A stretch of DNA of 64,000 nucleotides from positions 8,432,001 to 8,496,000 of the forward strand of contig NZ_CP034550.1 in assembly GCF_009498035.1 (NCBI RefSeq), given 5' to 3'. The DNA comes from Saccharothrix syringae. Lineage in GTDB: Bacteria; Actinomycetota; Actinomycetes; Mycobacteriales; Pseudonocardiaceae. Under the pieces are notes generated by a model. The model was not told the DNA's origin, searched no databases, and saw only the letters and a list, made by a program, of their open reading frames with translations. Position numbers and translations under genes: made by a program. Positions 1 to 9,200 of this stretch are shown here, in pieces (positions within the stretch are counted from its first letter, which is position 1; every line of letters begins with the position of its first letter).

Positions 1-594
1 GTGGTCGACGACAGCGTGCTGGGCCTGCTCACCCTGCGGTGGGGCGACGCGGGCGACAGCGCGGGCGCCGGCCTGGCCGAGGTCTGGGGCACCGCGGTCG
101 CCACGGTGGTGGCCGTCGTGGTCGCGCAGGTCCTGGTCGTCGCCGCCTACGACTTCGTCGCCCACGCGTGGCTGGGGCGCACCCTGGGCAAGGCGATCAC
201 CTCGCTGTCCGTCGTGCCCGTCGACGGCTCGCGGCGGATCGGGCCGGCACGCGCGCTCACCCGCTCGGCGCTGACCGTGCTGCTGCCGGGTGCCGGGTGG
301 GCGGTGCTGATCGCCGGGGTGCTCGACCTCGACGTGCCGCTGGTGCTGCTGGGGTCGGCGCTGGTGGTGCTGTCGTGCGTGGAGTGCCTGGCGCTGCGCG
401 GCCCCCGGTGCTGGCACGACCGCAGGGCCGGCACCGTGGTCCAGCCGGTGGACTGGGCGGCCAAGCTCGCCGCCGTCCGGGACTCGGGCGCGTGGGCGCT
501 GGCGCAGCGCGCGCCGGGCCGGGTGCTGGAGCAGGGGTTGGCGCTGCGGGACCGCTTCGGCCCCGGCCGCGAGGGGCCGCGACCGCCCCGATAG
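1..594 (+). CDS. RDD family membrane protein, probably 5' truncated by the window edge
   Basis: Integral membrane protein of the RDD family, function unknown. The 197 readable residues contain a first hydrophobic stretch (about residues 30-50), the family pattern LGRTLGKAI (about 58-66), a second hydrophobic pair (about 90-125) and the typical closing motif WHDRRAGTVV (about 138-147). The frame is open from the first base and the expected Arg in the first helix is missing, so the true start probably lies just upstream of the window. The Arg/Pro-rich tail after residue 180 is unlike the family core. It stands alone, with a strong terminator 18 nt after its stop. Confidence 0.72.
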   Translation: MVDDSVLGLLTLRWGDAGDSAGAGLAEVWGTAVATVVAVVVAQVLVVAAYDFVAHAWLGRTLGKAITSLSVVPVDGSRRIGPARALTRSALTVLLPGAGWAVLIAGVLDLDVPLVLLGSALVVLSCVECLALRGPRCWHDRRAGTVVQPVDWAAKLAAVRDSGAWALAQRAPGRVLEQGLALRDRFGPGREGPRPPR

Positions 595-611
595 CGCAAC
601 CGCCTCGGCAA

Positions 612-671
612 CCCGAACGCGCGACACCGCTCCCGGCCACCACCGGCCGGGAGCGGTGTCGCGCGTTCGGG
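612..671. terminator. Perfect 27-bp inverted repeat, terminator-like
   Basis: The arms at 612-638 and 645-671 are perfect reverse complements with a 6-nt loop. The hairpin lies 18 nt after the RDD stop and 185 nt before the transporter start, so it most likely ends the upstream transcript. It has no U-tract, which is usual for actinobacterial terminators. Confidence 0.8.
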
Positions 672-855
672 CGTGGTCCGCGCGCCGGGCCGGGCACCGC
701 GCGCCCGCAACGGGCAAGTTGTGCGCTGATCATGCCAAGCGTGGACACTCTGACACTGCCCAACCGCGTAGCCCGACCGGAGGATGCCGGGATGGAAAAG
801 GCGCCGAATCGCCCGTCCGAAGGGTGTTCCACGAGCGTAACAGGGGAGTAATCGC

Positions 856-2358
856 ATGGTCCTAGACCCCGCAACGCAGGTCACAGCGGCCCCCGACGGC
901 CGCGTCGAACTGCGCGACCACACCCCGATCGCGGACAGCCCGCACTACAACCCGGAACTGGCCCCGGTGCCGCTGCGCGAGCGCACCTGGACGACCTACA
1001 ACTTCTTCGCCCTGTGGATGGGCATGGCGCACAACATCCCCAGCTACACGCTCGCCGCGTCCCTGGTGGCGCTGGGGATGGACTGGCTCCAGGCGTTCCT
1101 GACCATCACCCTGGGCAACCTGATCGTGTTGATCCCGATGCTGCTCAACAGCCACGCCGGCACCAAGTACGGCATCCCCTTCCCGGTGTTCGCCCGCGCC
1201 TTCTACGGGGTGCGCGGCGCGAACCTGGTGGCGCTGCTGCGGGCGTTCATCGCGTGCGCGTGGTTCGGCATCCAGACGTGGGTGGGCGGCAAGGCGCTGC
1301 ACGTGATCGTCGGCAGGCTCGCCGGCGACGGCTGGGTGCACGCGCCGGTCGTGCTGGGCCAGGTGTGGACGCTGTGGCTGTGCTTCCTGGCCTTCTGGGT
1401 GGTGCAGATGCTGATCATCTGGCGGGGCATGGAGGCCGTCCGGCGGTTCGAGAACTGGACCGCGCCGCTGGTCAGCGTCGGCTTCCTGGTGCTGCTGGGC
1501 TACGTGGCGGTCAAGGCGGGCGGGTTCGGGCCGATCCTGGCCGAGCCGTCGCGGCTGGGCTGGGGCGCGGAGTTCTGGCAGGTGTTCTTCCCGGCGCTGA
1601 TGGGCATGATCGCGTTCTGGTCGACGCTGTCGCTGAACATGCCCGACTTCACCCGGTTCGGCGGCAGCCAGCGCAAGCAGGTGGTCGGCCAGCTGCTGGG
1701 CCTGCCCACCACCATGTCGTTCATCGCGATCGTGGCCATCCTGACCACCTCCGGCGCGATGGCGCTCTACGGCGAGGCGATCTGGGACCCGGCGGAGCTG
1801 GCCAGCCGCTTCGACTCGACCTCCGTCGTGCTGGTGGCCCTGGTGTCGCTGGTGCTGGCGACGGTCTCGGCGAACCTCGCGGCCAACGTGGTCAGCCCGT
1901 CCTACGACTTCTCCAACGCCTTCCCGAAGCGGATCAGCTTCGCGGTCGGCGGCCTGATCACCGGCGTGGTCGGCGTCGTCATCCAGCCGTGGCGGCTGAT
2001 CTCCGACCCGAACATCTACATCTTCGCGTGGCTGGGCTTCTACGGCGGCCTGCTGGCGTCCGTGGCGGGCGTGTTCATCGCCGGCTACTGGGTGCTCGCC
2101 CGCACGAACCTCGACCTGACCGACCTCTACCTGTCCGGGCGCGGCGCCTACTGGTTCCGGGCGGGCTGGAACCCGCGCGCGGTGGTGGCCACCGCGGCCG
2201 GTTCGCTGCTGGCCGTCGGCGGCGCGCACGGCGGGCCGTTCCCGGCCGACGGCCTGATCCCGCCCCTCAAACCGCTCTACGACTACAACTGGGTCGTCGG
2301 CCTGGTCGTCGGCCTGCTCGTCTACCTGGCGCTGGCGCCACGGAGGGAGAACGCGTGA
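856..2358 (+). CDS. NCS1 family nucleobase/hydantoin/allantoin:cation symporter
   Basis: Predicted 500-residue inner-membrane transporter with about 12 helices of the nucleobase:cation symporter-1 family, which includes uracil, allantoin and hydantoin permeases. The N-terminal WTTYNFFALWMGMAHNIPSY and the following GNLIVLIPMLLNSHAGTKYG are characteristic. The NMPDFTRF segment in the middle also matches the family. ATG 856 follows the ribosome site AGGGGAG. The gene ends in a 4-nt GTGA overlap with an N-carbamoyl amidohydrolase and is followed by a dihydropyrimidinase. The substrate is therefore inferred to be uracil, a dihydropyrimidine or a hydantoin; which one cannot be read from sequence. 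Confidence 0.9.
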   Translation: MVLDPATQVTAAPDGRVELRDHTPIADSPHYNPELAPVPLRERTWTTYNFFALWMGMAHNIPSYTLAASLVALGMDWLQAFLTITLGNLIVLIPMLLNSHAGTKYGIPFPVFARAFYGVRGANLVALLRAFIACAWFGIQTWVGGKALHVIVGRLAGDGWVHAPVVLGQVWTLWLCFLAFWVVQMLIIWRGMEAVRRFENWTAPLVSVGFLVLLGYVAVKAGGFGPILAEPSRLGWGAEFWQVFFPALMGMIAFWSTLSLNMPDFTRFGGSQRKQVVGQLLGLPTTMSFIAIVAILTTSGAMALYGEAIWDPAELASRFDSTSVVLVALVSLVLATVSANLAANVVSPSYDFSNAFPKRISFAVGGLITGVVGVVIQPWRLISDPNIYIFAWLGFYGGLLASVAGVFIAGYWVLARTNLDLTDLYLSGRGAYWFRAGWNPRAVVATAAGSLLAVGGAHGGPFPADGLIPPLKPLYDYNWVVGLVVGLLVYLALAPRRENA

Positions 2359-3194
2359 GCATCGTCCGGGCAGGTCTGGTCCAGCAGAGGTGGACCGGCG
2401 ACAAGGATTCGATGATCGCCAACGCGGTCGAGGCGATCCGCTCCGCGGCGTCGCAGGGCGCGCAGGTGGTGTGCCTCCAGGAGCTGTTCTACGGGCCGTA
2501 CTTCTGCCAGGTCCAGGACGCCGACTACTACTCCTACACCGAGGGCGTCCCGGACGGGCCGACCACCGAGCTGATGTGCCGGGTGGCCGAGGAGAACGGC
2601 GTCGTGCTCGTCGTGCCGGTGTACGAGCAGGAGCAGCCCGGCGTCTACTACAACACCGCCGCCGTGATCGACGCCGACGGCACCTACCTCGGCAAGCACC
2701 GCAAGAACCACATCCCGCAGGTCAAGGGGTTCTGGGAGAAGTTCTACTTCAAGCCCGGCAACCTCGGCTACCCGGTGTTCGACACCGCCGTGGGCAAGGT
2801 CGGCGTCTACATCTGCTACGAGCGGCACTTCCCCGAGGGCTGGCGGATGCTGGGCCTGAACGGCGCGCAGATCGTGTTCAACCCGTCCGCGACCAGCCGC
2901 GGCCTGTCGGAGTACCTGTGGCGGCTGGAGCAGACGTCGGCGGCCGTCGCCAACGAGTACTACGTGGGCACGATCAACCGCGTCGGCGTGGAACCGCTGG
3001 GGGACAACGAGTTCTACGGCCAGTCCTACTTCGCCGACCCGCGCGGGCAGCTCGTGGGCGAGGCGGCCTCGGACACCGAGGAGGAAATCGTGGTCCGGGA
3101 CCTGGACATGGACCTGCTGGCCGAGGTCCGCGACCTGTGGGCGTTCTACCGCGACCGGCGCCCGGACACCTACCAGGGGCTGGTGCAGCCGTGA
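2355..3194 (+). CDS. Beta-ureidopropionase / N-carbamoyl amino acid amidohydrolase (nitrilase superfamily)
   Basis: Cytosolic C-N hydrolase of 279 residues that releases ammonia and CO2 from N-carbamoyl-beta-alanine or an N-carbamoyl amino acid, the last step of reductive pyrimidine or hydantoin breakdown. The nitrilase triad is visible: Glu43 in LQELF, Lys117 in HRKNHIP and Cys154 in YICYERHFP. GTG 2355 is chosen because it forms a GTGA overlap with the transporter stop and gives the normal family N-terminus. It overlaps the following dihydropyrimidinase by 4 nt in the same way, so the operon is translationally coupled. Confidence 0.92.
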   Translation: MSIVRAGLVQQRWTGDKDSMIANAVEAIRSAASQGAQVVCLQELFYGPYFCQVQDADYYSYTEGVPDGPTTELMCRVAEENGVVLVVPVYEQEQPGVYYNTAAVIDADGTYLGKHRKNHIPQVKGFWEKFYFKPGNLGYPVFDTAVGKVGVYICYERHFPEGWRMLGLNGAQIVFNPSATSRGLSEYLWRLEQTSAAVANEYYVGTINRVGVEPLGDNEFYGQSYFADPRGQLVGEAASDTEEEIVVRDLDMDLLAEVRDLWAFYRDRRPDTYQGLVQP

Positions 3195-4576
3195 GCATCC
3201 TCATCAAGGGCGGCACGGTCGTCAACGCCACCGGTGCCGTGCGGGCCGACGTGCTGGTGGACGGCGAGCGGATCGCCGCGCTGCTCGCGCCCGGCTTCCC
3301 GCTGGAGGCCGACCGGGTCGTCGACGCCACCGACAAGTACGTCATCCCCGGCGGCGTCGACGCGCACACCCACATGGAGATGCCGTTCGGCGGCACCTCC
3401 TCCGCCGACACCTTCGAGACCGGCACGGTCGCCGCCGCGTGGGGCGGCACCACCACGATCATCGACTTCGCCGTGCAGACCAAGGGCACCTCGCTGCTGG
3501 CCGCCCTGGACACGTGGCACCAGAAGGCCGAGGGCAGCTGCGCGGTCGACTACGGGTTCCACATGATCGTCTCCGACGTCAACGAGACCTCGTTGAAGGA
3601 GATGGAGTCCTGCGTCGCCGCGGGCGTGAACACCTTCAAGATGTTCATGGCCTACCCCGGCGTCTTCTACGCCACCGACGGCGAGATCCTGCGCGCCATG
3701 CAGAAGGCCCGGGAGACCGGCTCGACGATCATGATGCATGCGGAGAACGGCATCGCGATCGACCAGCTCGTGGCGCAGGCGCTCGCGCGGGGCCGCACCG
3801 ACCCGGTCGAGCACGGCCTGACCCGGCCGCCCGAGCTGGAGGGCGAGGCCACCTCGCGCGCCATCGCGCTGGCGAAGGTCACCGGCTCGCCGCTCTACAT
3901 CGTGCACCTGTCCGCCGCCCAGGCGCTGGACGCGGTGGCCGAGGCGCGCGACACCGGGCAGAACGTGTTCGCCGAGACGTGCCCGCAGTACCTGTACCTG
4001 TCGCTGGAGGACCTGGCGCGGCCGGGCTTCGAGGGCGCGAAGTACGTCGCCTCTCCCCCGCTGCGGCCCAAGGAGCACCAGTCGGAGCTGTGGCGCGGCC
4101 TGCGCACCAACGACCTGTCGGTGGTGTCGACCGACCACTGCCCGTTCTGCTTCAAGGACCAGAAGGAGCTGGGGCGCGGCGACTTCGCCAAGATCCCCAA
4201 CGGGATGCCGGGCGTGGAGCACCGGGTGGACCTGCTGCACCAGGGCGTGGTCAAGGGCGAGATCAGCCTGGAGCGGTGGGTGGAGATCAGCTCCACCACG
4301 CCCGCCCGGATGTTCGGCCTGCACCCGCGCAAGGGCGTCATCGCGCCCGGCGCGGACGCCGACGTCGTGGTGTACGACCCGCGCGCCACGCAGGTCATCT
4401 CGGCGGCCACGCACCACATGAACGTCGACTACTCCGCGTACGAGGGCATGGAAATCACCGGAAAGGTCGACACCGTGCTGTCCCGCGGTCGTGTCATCGT
4501 GGACGGCTCCGGTTACCGGGGGTCGACCGGGCACGGCCGGTTCCTGTCCCGCGAGCTGAACCAGTACCTGGTCTAG
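3191..4576 (+). CDS. hydA: Dihydropyrimidinase / D-hydantoinase
   Basis: Zinc amidohydrolase of 461 residues that opens the dihydropyrimidine or hydantoin ring to give the N-carbamoyl product used by the upstream enzyme. Metal-site residues are present: His59 and His61 (GVDAHTHMEM), the lysine carboxylated in this family at Lys150 (NTFKMFMAYPG), His183 (MMHAENG) and the Asp of STDHCPFC. The ETCPQYLYL segment favours dihydropyrimidinase over allantoinase. GTG 3191 overlaps the preceding stop by 4 nt. Cyclic amide substrate range is broad in this family, so the natural substrate is inferred from context. Confidence 0.94.
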   Translation: MSILIKGGTVVNATGAVRADVLVDGERIAALLAPGFPLEADRVVDATDKYVIPGGVDAHTHMEMPFGGTSSADTFETGTVAAAWGGTTTIIDFAVQTKGTSLLAALDTWHQKAEGSCAVDYGFHMIVSDVNETSLKEMESCVAAGVNTFKMFMAYPGVFYATDGEILRAMQKARETGSTIMMHAENGIAIDQLVAQALARGRTDPVEHGLTRPPELEGEATSRAIALAKVTGSPLYIVHLSAAQALDAVAEARDTGQNVFAETCPQYLYLSLEDLARPGFEGAKYVASPPLRPKEHQSELWRGLRTNDLSVVSTDHCPFCFKDQKELGRGDFAKIPNGMPGVEHRVDLLHQGVVKGEISLERWVEISSTTPARMFGLHPRKGVIAPGADADVVVYDPRATQVISAATHHMNVDYSAYEGMEITGKVDTVLSRGRVIVDGSGYRGSTGHGRFLSRELNQYLV

Positions 4577-4584
4577 GAGGCGCT

Positions 4585-5577
4585 GTGGACTTCGGTGTGG
4601 TGCTGCAGACCGACCCGCCCGCGCGGGACGTGGTGAAGGGGTTCGAGGCGGCCGAGGGCAACGGGTTCCGCCACGGCTGGACGTTCGACTCGTGCGTGCT
4701 GTGGCAGGAGCCGTTCGTCATCTACTCCCAGGTGCTGGCGGCGACGTCGTCGCTGGTGGTGGGCCCGATGGTGACCAACCCGAGCACCCGGGACTGGTCG
4801 GTGACCGCGTCGCTGTTCGCCACCCTCAACGACATGTTCGGCAACCGCACGGTGTGCGGCATCGGCCGGGGCGACTCCGCGCGCCGGGTGATCGGGCAGC
4901 CGCCCGCGTCGCTGGCCACCCTGGGCCGGGCCATGACGGTGATCAAGGAGCTGGCCGAGGGCCGGGAGGTCGAGCACCACGGCACGCCGGTCCGCATCCC
5001 GTGGGTGCGCGACGGGAAGCTGGAGATCTGGATGGCCGCCTACGGGCCCCGCGCGCTGCGGATGGTCGGCGAGCAGGCCGACGGGTTCATCCTCCAGACC
5101 GCCGACCCGGACATCGCCCGGTGGACGATCGGCGCGGTGCGGGAGGCGGCGGTGGCGGCCGGGCGCGACCCGGCGGCGATCACGATGTGCGTGGCGGCAC
5201 CCGCGTACGTCGGCGACGACCTGCCGCACCAGCGCGACCAGCTCCGCTGGTTCGGCGGGATGGTCGGCAACCACGTGGCGGACCTGGTCGCCCGGTACGG
5301 CGACTCGGGCGCGGTGCCCAAGGCGCTGACGGACTACATCAAGGACCGCGAGGGCTACGACTACAGCCACCACGGCCGGGCGGGCAACCGGTCGACCGAT
5401 TTCGTGCCGGACTCGATCGTGGACCGGTTCTGCCTGGTCGGGCCCGCTTCGGCGCACGTGGAGCGGTTGGCGGAACTGGCGGGGATCGGCGTGGACAACT
5501 TCGCGCTGTACCTGATGCACGACGAGAAGGACAAGACGCTGGCCGCCTACGGGGCCGAGGTGATCGGGCGGGTGTGA
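4585..5577 (+). CDS. Luciferase-like (LLM class) F420/flavin-dependent oxidoreductase
   Basis: 330-residue TIM-barrel oxidoreductase of the bacterial luciferase-like superfamily. Features include the N-terminal strand DFGVVLQTDPP, the VGPMVTNPSTRD segment, the glycine-rich GIGRGDSARR and the IWMAAYGPRALRMVGEQADG helix region. GTG 4585 follows a perfect AGGAGG (4575-4580) and lies 8 nt after the dihydropyrimidinase stop, so it belongs to the pyrimidine/hydantoin operon. As I recall, a distinct LLM subfamily is repeatedly found beside hydantoinases; its reaction is not established. No dihydropyrimidine dehydrogenase is present here, so a redox step on the ring or on an upstream product is a reasonable guess. 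Confidence 0.85.
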   Translation: MDFGVVLQTDPPARDVVKGFEAAEGNGFRHGWTFDSCVLWQEPFVIYSQVLAATSSLVVGPMVTNPSTRDWSVTASLFATLNDMFGNRTVCGIGRGDSARRVIGQPPASLATLGRAMTVIKELAEGREVEHHGTPVRIPWVRDGKLEIWMAAYGPRALRMVGEQADGFILQTADPDIARWTIGAVREAAVAAGRDPAAITMCVAAPAYVGDDLPHQRDQLRWFGGMVGNHVADLVARYGDSGAVPKALTDYIKDREGYDYSHHGRAGNRSTDFVPDSIVDRFCLVGPASAHVERLAELAGIGVDNFALYLMHDEKDKTLAAYGAEVIGRV

Positions 5578-5581
5578 CGGC

Positions 5582-5618
5582 GTGCGCCGGTCCCCGGACC
5601 GCCCGGGGACCGGCGCAC
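5582..5618. terminator. Bidirectional terminator between convergent genes
   Basis: Perfect 16-bp stem (5582-5597 with 5603-5618) and a 5-nt loop, placed between the stops of the convergent oxidoreductase (5577) and TIMP-like gene (5641). Confidence 0.8.
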
Positions 5619-5640
5619 CCGGTCGGCGCTCGGGGTGTCC

Positions 5641-6135
5641 TCACACCGCCTGGGCCGCGCAGGGCGACGTGGCACCGGCGGCGACGGCCGTCCCGGCGGA
5701 GGTCGCGGTGGGGCCGGTGACCGGGGGGCCTCCGGACGCGAGGCGGTTCCCGTTGCAGGAGTAGGTCCGGAACGAGTCGCCGAGCCGGAAGACGAACAGC
5801 AGGTAGTCGTACCCGACGCCCAGCCTGGTGCCGCACACCGTGCTGTGGACCGGGGTCTCGACCGTGACGACCCCGACGGGCACGTCACCCTTGTACTCGG
5901 TGCCGACCCTGATCATGTAGAGGTACTTGTCGTCGCCGGACACGTTCGGGTCCCCCATGTCGGGGACCTCGGCGAGCACGACGCCGGTGAACACGTGGTC
6001 GACCCGCGCGTAGCGCTTCGCCTCGGTGTCCTGGGAGGGGCAGGTGCAGGCGTTGGCCGTGCCGACCGACACCACCACCATCCCGGTGAGCAACACCAGC
6101 ACACCGGCCGCGCGCGCTAAAAAGCGAAAAAGCAT
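5641..6135 (-). CDS. Secreted TIMP/netrin-like (NTR fold) domain protein
   Basis: 164-residue exported protein. Residues 1-29 form a signal peptide ending VGTANA, with predicted cleavage directly before Cys30, so the mature protein begins CTC. A free N-terminal CxC is the hallmark of tissue-inhibitor-of-metalloproteinase-like domains, and the following VDHVFTGVVLAEV strand and GTRLGVGYDYLLFVF core fit the OB-type NTR fold. Later cysteines in HSTVCGT and TYSCNGN could give disulfides. A Ser/Thr/Ala-rich tail follows. ATG 6135 follows the ribosome site GGGAGG. Metalloprotease inhibition is only an inference from the fold. Confidence 0.62.
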   Translation of the reverse strand: MLFRFLARAAGVLVLLTGMVVVSVGTANACTCPSQDTEAKRYARVDHVFTGVVLAEVPDMGDPNVSGDDKYLYMIRVGTEYKGDVPVGVVTVETPVHSTVCGTRLGVGYDYLLFVFRLGDSFRTYSCNGNRLASGGPPVTGPTATSAGTAVAAGATSPCAAQAV

Positions 6136-6296
6136 GGAGGACCTCCCGCAGGGACGACAACGGCGCTGTGGCGGTGTTCTTCCAGAATAACCGCCCAGCC
6201 CGGAAGAACAGACGCCCGCTGGTATGCCGACCACTCCGGCGAACAGCGCAGCGGAATTCCGCGGAGCAATTTTCGTCAAGTCCGACCGCCTTCCGG

Positions 6297-9200
6297 TCAG
6301 CTCGGCGCCCCGTCCTCCCGGCAAGGCGGCTCATAAGGCAGGTCCGGCAGGTAGGTGCTCCACTCGTGCGACGTGATCGGGGCACCCGTATTGCGGCAGA
6401 TGTCGGCGATAACAGCCTCTTCATCGGTCCGCCAGAACCGCACGACCCGATCCCCGCCCCCGGCCACCAGCAAATCCTCCCGGGGGTGGAACGCGGCCGC
6501 GTCGAGCGGCGAACCGCCGGCCGCCAGGACCGCGACGCGCTCGGGCCGCAGGGGGTCGTGCACGTCCCACAGCCAGGTGGTCCCGTCGATCACCGCGGCG
6601 GAGAGCAGCGGCCTGGTCGGGTGGAACGACAGTTCGATGATCCGCCCGGTGGCGCCGGTGATCGGCTGCCCCAACCGGCGCGGCGCACCCGGGTCGCCGA
6701 CGTCCCACAGCACCGCGGTCCCGTCGACCCCGCCGACCGCCAGCAGCGTCCCGCCGGGGTTGAACACCGCGCTGTAGGCGTAGCTGGTGAGCCCGTCCAG
6801 TTGGGCACGCCCGCGCAGCGCGTCCGGATTCGTCACGTCGAGCAGGTAGGCGTGGCCGTCCGCGCTGGCCGCCGCCAGGTACGCGCCCGACGGGTGCCAG
6901 TCCAGGTCCAGCACCGCGCCGCGCGCCTCCTGGATCGTCGAGCGCAGCCGCGGCCGGCGCGGGTCCCCGACGTCCCAGACGCGCACGACCGCGTCGCGCC
7001 CCGCCACGGCCAGCAGCGGCCCGTTCGGCTGGAACGCCACCGCCGTGACCGGCCGGTCCCCGCCGGGCAGCGTCACGGACCCGCCTCCGGAGTACAGCAC
7101 CACGTCACCGCCGAAGGTGCCGGCGGCCAGCAGGCCGCCGTCCGACGAGATGGCGCCCGCGCCGCTCAGCGACGGGTCGTCGATCCGCGTGCCGGGCACC
7201 CACCCGGAGGTGTCCCAGGTGGCCAGGCCGCCCTCGGCGAAGACCGCGAGCCACCTGCCGTCCCGGCTGAAGGTGGTGTCGCCGATCGGCGCGGACATCC
7301 GCCGGGGGAACACCTCCGACAGCGCCCACTCGCGCAGGGCGCCGTCGGTGGCGACCGACGCCAGGGTCGCGCCGTCGTCGGTGAACTCGGCCCACGTGAC
7401 CACGTCGGGGTGGGGCAGCGTGCGCGCGGTCGCCCAGGTCGCGGTGTCCAGCACCCGGATCGTGGAGTCGGAGCTGCCCGCGGCGAGGTGGCGGCCGTCG
7501 GGGCTGAAGGCCACCGTGGTCACCTGGAAGTTGAACAGGCCGGGCAGCACCACGTCCGCCTCGGGCGACGGTGACGACGAGTCGCGCCACACCCGCAGCG
7601 CGCGGTCGTGCGAGCCGGTGACCAGGGCGCCGCCGTCCGGGGCGAACGCGATCGCGGGCACCGTCAGCTCACCGGAGCGCAGCACGGCGACCTGCCCGGC
7701 GGTGCCGGTGGTGCGCCACAGGTGGACCGTGCCCGCGTCGGTGCCGAACGCCAGCCTGTCGCCCGTGGCGTCGTAGGTGACCGTGCGCACGGGGCTGGTG
7801 GACGGCAGGTGGGCCAGCCGCCGGGGGTTGCGCGGCTGGTCCACGGCCCACCGGACCACCCCGTCGTCGCCGGCGGCGGCCAGCTCGCGGCCGGTGGGGT
7901 CGATGTCCAGCCGCTGGACGGGCCCGGCCGGGCCGTCGGTCAGGACGGCGAGCTGCCGCGGCACGTGCGGGTCGGACACGTCCCACAGCACCACGCGCGC
8001 CAGCGTGTCACCGACCGCCAGGAGGCGGTCGTCGGGCGAGAGCGCGAGCGCGTACACCTTCGCGTCCGGGGCGACGGGCGGGATGGTGCCGGCGCGGGTG
8101 AGCCGCCGGCCCGTCCCGGTCAGCAGCCGCACCGTGCCGTCGGTGGCGTCGCTCACCGCGGTCAGGCCGCCGTGGGCGGACGTGGCCAGGGCGATCGGCC
8201 CGGCGCCGCCCGGGTAGCGGACCGGGACGGGCACCGAGGAGTACTCCAGCAGGGCCGACCTGGCCTCGGTGGTCCGCGCGACCCGGTAGCCGGCCACGGA
8301 GAGCTGCGCGGCCAGGGCCGGGTCGGTCTCCCGGAGCTTCTGGGCGGTCAGCGCGATCTGCCGGGACAGCGCGGTGTCGCGGGCGCGCAGCGCCTCCGTG
8401 CGCGCCGCACCCGCCATCGCCGCGAGCACGCCCGCCACGAGCGTGCCCACGACGGCGAGGACCGCCAGCACGCGCAGCCGCCGGACGCCCCGGCGCCGGG
8501 TCGCCCGCTCGCGCCGGGCGCGGGCGACGCTCTCGTCCAGGAACTCCCGCTCCACCGCGCTCAGCCGCAGGGTGTCCGACACCGGGCCGGCCTGCGACCG
8601 CATGACCTCCAGCCGCACCCCGGTGACCAGCGCGGACGGGTCGCGCCCGTTCTCCACCCAGGTCCGGGCCGCCTCGGCGATCCGCCGGTGGGCGCGCAGC
8701 GCCGCGCGGCCCTCGTCGATCCAGCCGCGCAGCCTCGGCCAGGCGGTCAGCACCGCGTCGTGCGCCAGCGAGACGACGTCGCCGTCGACGGTGAGCAGGC
8801 GGGCGTCGGCGAGCCGGGCGAGGACCAGCTCCGCGTCCCGGGCCACTGCGCGCAGCTCGGCCAGCGGCACGTGGCGCCGGGTGGCCGCGCCGCCCTCCTC
8901 GACGGCGACGAGCCTCAGCAGCAGTTCGGCGGCCAGGCCGCGCTGGTGCGCGGCGAGCGAGTGGTAGGCCGCCTCCGCGGTCTGCACGACGGCGCCGTCG
9001 AGACCGCCGGCCGCGGTGAACCCGGCGAGGGTGAGCACGTCACCGCGCCGCCGCCGCCACGTCTCCAGCAGCGCGTGGGACAGCAGCGGCAGCACGCCGG
9101 CCTGCCCCTTGGCCTCGTTGACGACGGTGGCCAGCAACGCCCGCTCCACCGACAGGCCCACGGCCGCCGCCGGGCGGCTCACCGCCTCGCGCAGCTCCTC

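Noticed and set aside
612..671. 27-bp perfect inverted repeat as a possible IS end or attachment site
   Set aside because: It is a closed hairpin with a 6-nt loop right after a stop codon, with no transposase or target duplication; a terminator explains it.
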